Source: Anastrepha obliqua
Taxonomy: Eukaryota; Arthropoda; Insecta; Diptera; Tephritidae
Reading direction: 5' to 3'
Length of the DNA stretch: 64,000 nucleotides
Assembly (NCBI RefSeq): GCF_027943255.1
Contig: NC_072892.1
Span: forward strand, 21,723,792 to 21,787,791
Every line of letters begins with the position of its first letter. Positions within the stretch are counted from its first letter, which is position 1. The notes beneath the pieces were generated by a model. It was not told where the DNA came from, did not search any database, and saw only the letters and a program-made list of their open reading frames with translations. Positions 63,091 to 64,000 of this stretch are shown here, piece by piece. Made by a program: the position numbers and the translations under genes.

Positions 63091-64000
63091 AATACTCACT
63101 ATACTAGCGTGGCTCAGCAGTACGCAGCCACACACATATACATATAACGCTTCGTAGTGTCGCTTTTTCGTTTCATCGAGTCTCAAATCACTCCCAACGA
63201 TTCTAAAGAAGTTTTCACTTCAAAAAAACATTCAAAAGGCTACAAACAGTTTTGAATTTTATTTCTGCTTTAATTAATTTTTCCACCAAATTTTTCCCAC
63301 TGCATAATTCTTTCATTTCTCCAAAAAACTTTGAAGCTCCGTAAACGCCACAACTTAACTCGTGGCAATTATTTACAAAGTCAGCGCAAAGGCAAACTAT
63401 GTATATGTGTGTGTGTATGTACGAGCTTAAGTAATTTAAAAAAACACCCGCTGCTGCGCATGCGTGCAACACACAAACTGAACTGCTGACCGTTGGTGAT
63501 GCGTGTTTGTTGCACATTAATTAAAAACTACCCCGAAACAGTTGCGCGTTCGGATTGCGTGGCATGCAGCGCTTTTCTGTGGTGGGACGCATGAAAATGC
63601 GCGATAAGGAAGCAGCGTTTATCAGCAGCATAGCAGGGCATTGCTGCTGAACGTCGCTACGAGTGATATCTGTAGTAGTCCCAAGTGGCACACGCAAGTG
63701 TTGGCGGCAGCCCGCCCATCCTACTTTCAATGGAGCCAGCGACAATTAGCACCACTTAAGGCAACACAACAAACACTTCAGAGTAGGCGCTGATCAACGC
63801 TTCATTTCATTTCATGTCGTTTCAATTCATTTTATGACAGCTCGAAAATTAATTTTCTACTTATTAGTTTTTGTTGTAGCTGCATTTCTACCAACACTAC
63901 TCATACGCTTCTTCATGGCAATAATAAAATAAAAAATGCCAATAAAATGTCCACCCGTAAATGTGTCTATCGCACCGATACTGGTTTTTGTGCACTCTTT
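63091..64000. other. No gene seen
   Basis: Unique-looking spacer with a TG run near 63400. Slightly GC-richer at 63500-63760, where short frames overlap on the minus strand without a recognisable domain. Confidence 0.55.

Noticed and set aside
1..64000. LTR retrotransposon or endogenous retrovirus
   Set aside because: I saw no gag, protease, integrase or envelope blocks and no long direct terminal repeats. All RT fragments are of the LINE type.
1..64000. Exons of a conserved host gene
   Set aside because: No frame outside the mobile elements carries a domain I recognise. Short exons cannot be excluded without transcript or comparative data.

Overview
This window looks like non-coding DNA from a true fruit fly (Tephritidae) or a close dipteran relative. 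It is AT-rich, full of short CA/TG and TATG microsatellites typical of fly introns and intergenic DNA, and packed with insect transposable elements. I found no convincing host gene exon, tRNA, rRNA or other cellular RNA gene. Species is an inference: it rests on DD41D (rosa-type) mariners, DD37D (maT-type) mariners, I-group LINEs with RNase H, RTE LINEs and Minos-like Tc1 elements occurring together.

Layout. 1-2.9 kb: an inverted repeat, a non-autonomous element and an AT-rich stretch. 2.9-6.3 kb: a dead maT-type mariner next to a minus-strand LINE (family A), itself split by an RTE insertion with a 9-bp target duplication. 7.8-11.8 kb: a composite repeat (unique block, 420-bp pentanucleotide array, 375-bp tandem unit, RTE/SINE/Helentron-like tail) interrupted by the best preserved LINE (family B), which has an 11-bp duplication, and then an 18-bp minisatellite. 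12.3-13.7 kb: a broken LINE (family C). 15.9-18 kb: minisatellite and AT-rich tandem DNA. 18.1-26.4 kb: LINE D pieces, a mosaic of RT, LINE C and SINE pieces, and SINE fragments. 26.4-29.5 kb: a Tc1 fragment, an ORF1-like fragment, and an almost complete Minos-like Tc1 element with about 225-bp inverted repeats and a spliceable intron.

30.6-31.5 kb: a deleted DD41D mariner. 31.7-32.4 kb: a non-autonomous element related to the one at 0.6 kb. 34-41.7 kb: a cluster of LINE fragments (A-like, G, E, H), a SINE and an RTE tail. 42-45 kb: a piggyBac fragment, a mariner interrupted by a SINE, and a deleted DD41D mariner. 47.4-49.8 kb: an RTE tail, a foldback element, a transposase-like reading frame split by a FLYWCH-encoding element flanked by inverted CCCGAA arrays, LINE E, and a 161-bp mariner MITE. 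51.6-54.9 kb: a DD34D mariner, a decayed transposon protein split by a SINE, and a DD41D derivative. 57-62.8 kb: LINE A-like DNA, a full-length DD41D mariner with perfect 28-bp ends, an RT fragment, another DD41D mariner plus SINE, and a Helentron-type endonuclease fragment.

How the pieces work together: nothing here forms a cellular pathway. The elements record successive insertions, several readable from target duplications and split reading frames. Non-autonomous members (SINE, MITEs, deleted mariners) would depend on LINE or transposase proteins made elsewhere. Most coding copies are dead. The Minos-like element is nearest to intact, with only two one-base frameshifts, both in A runs.
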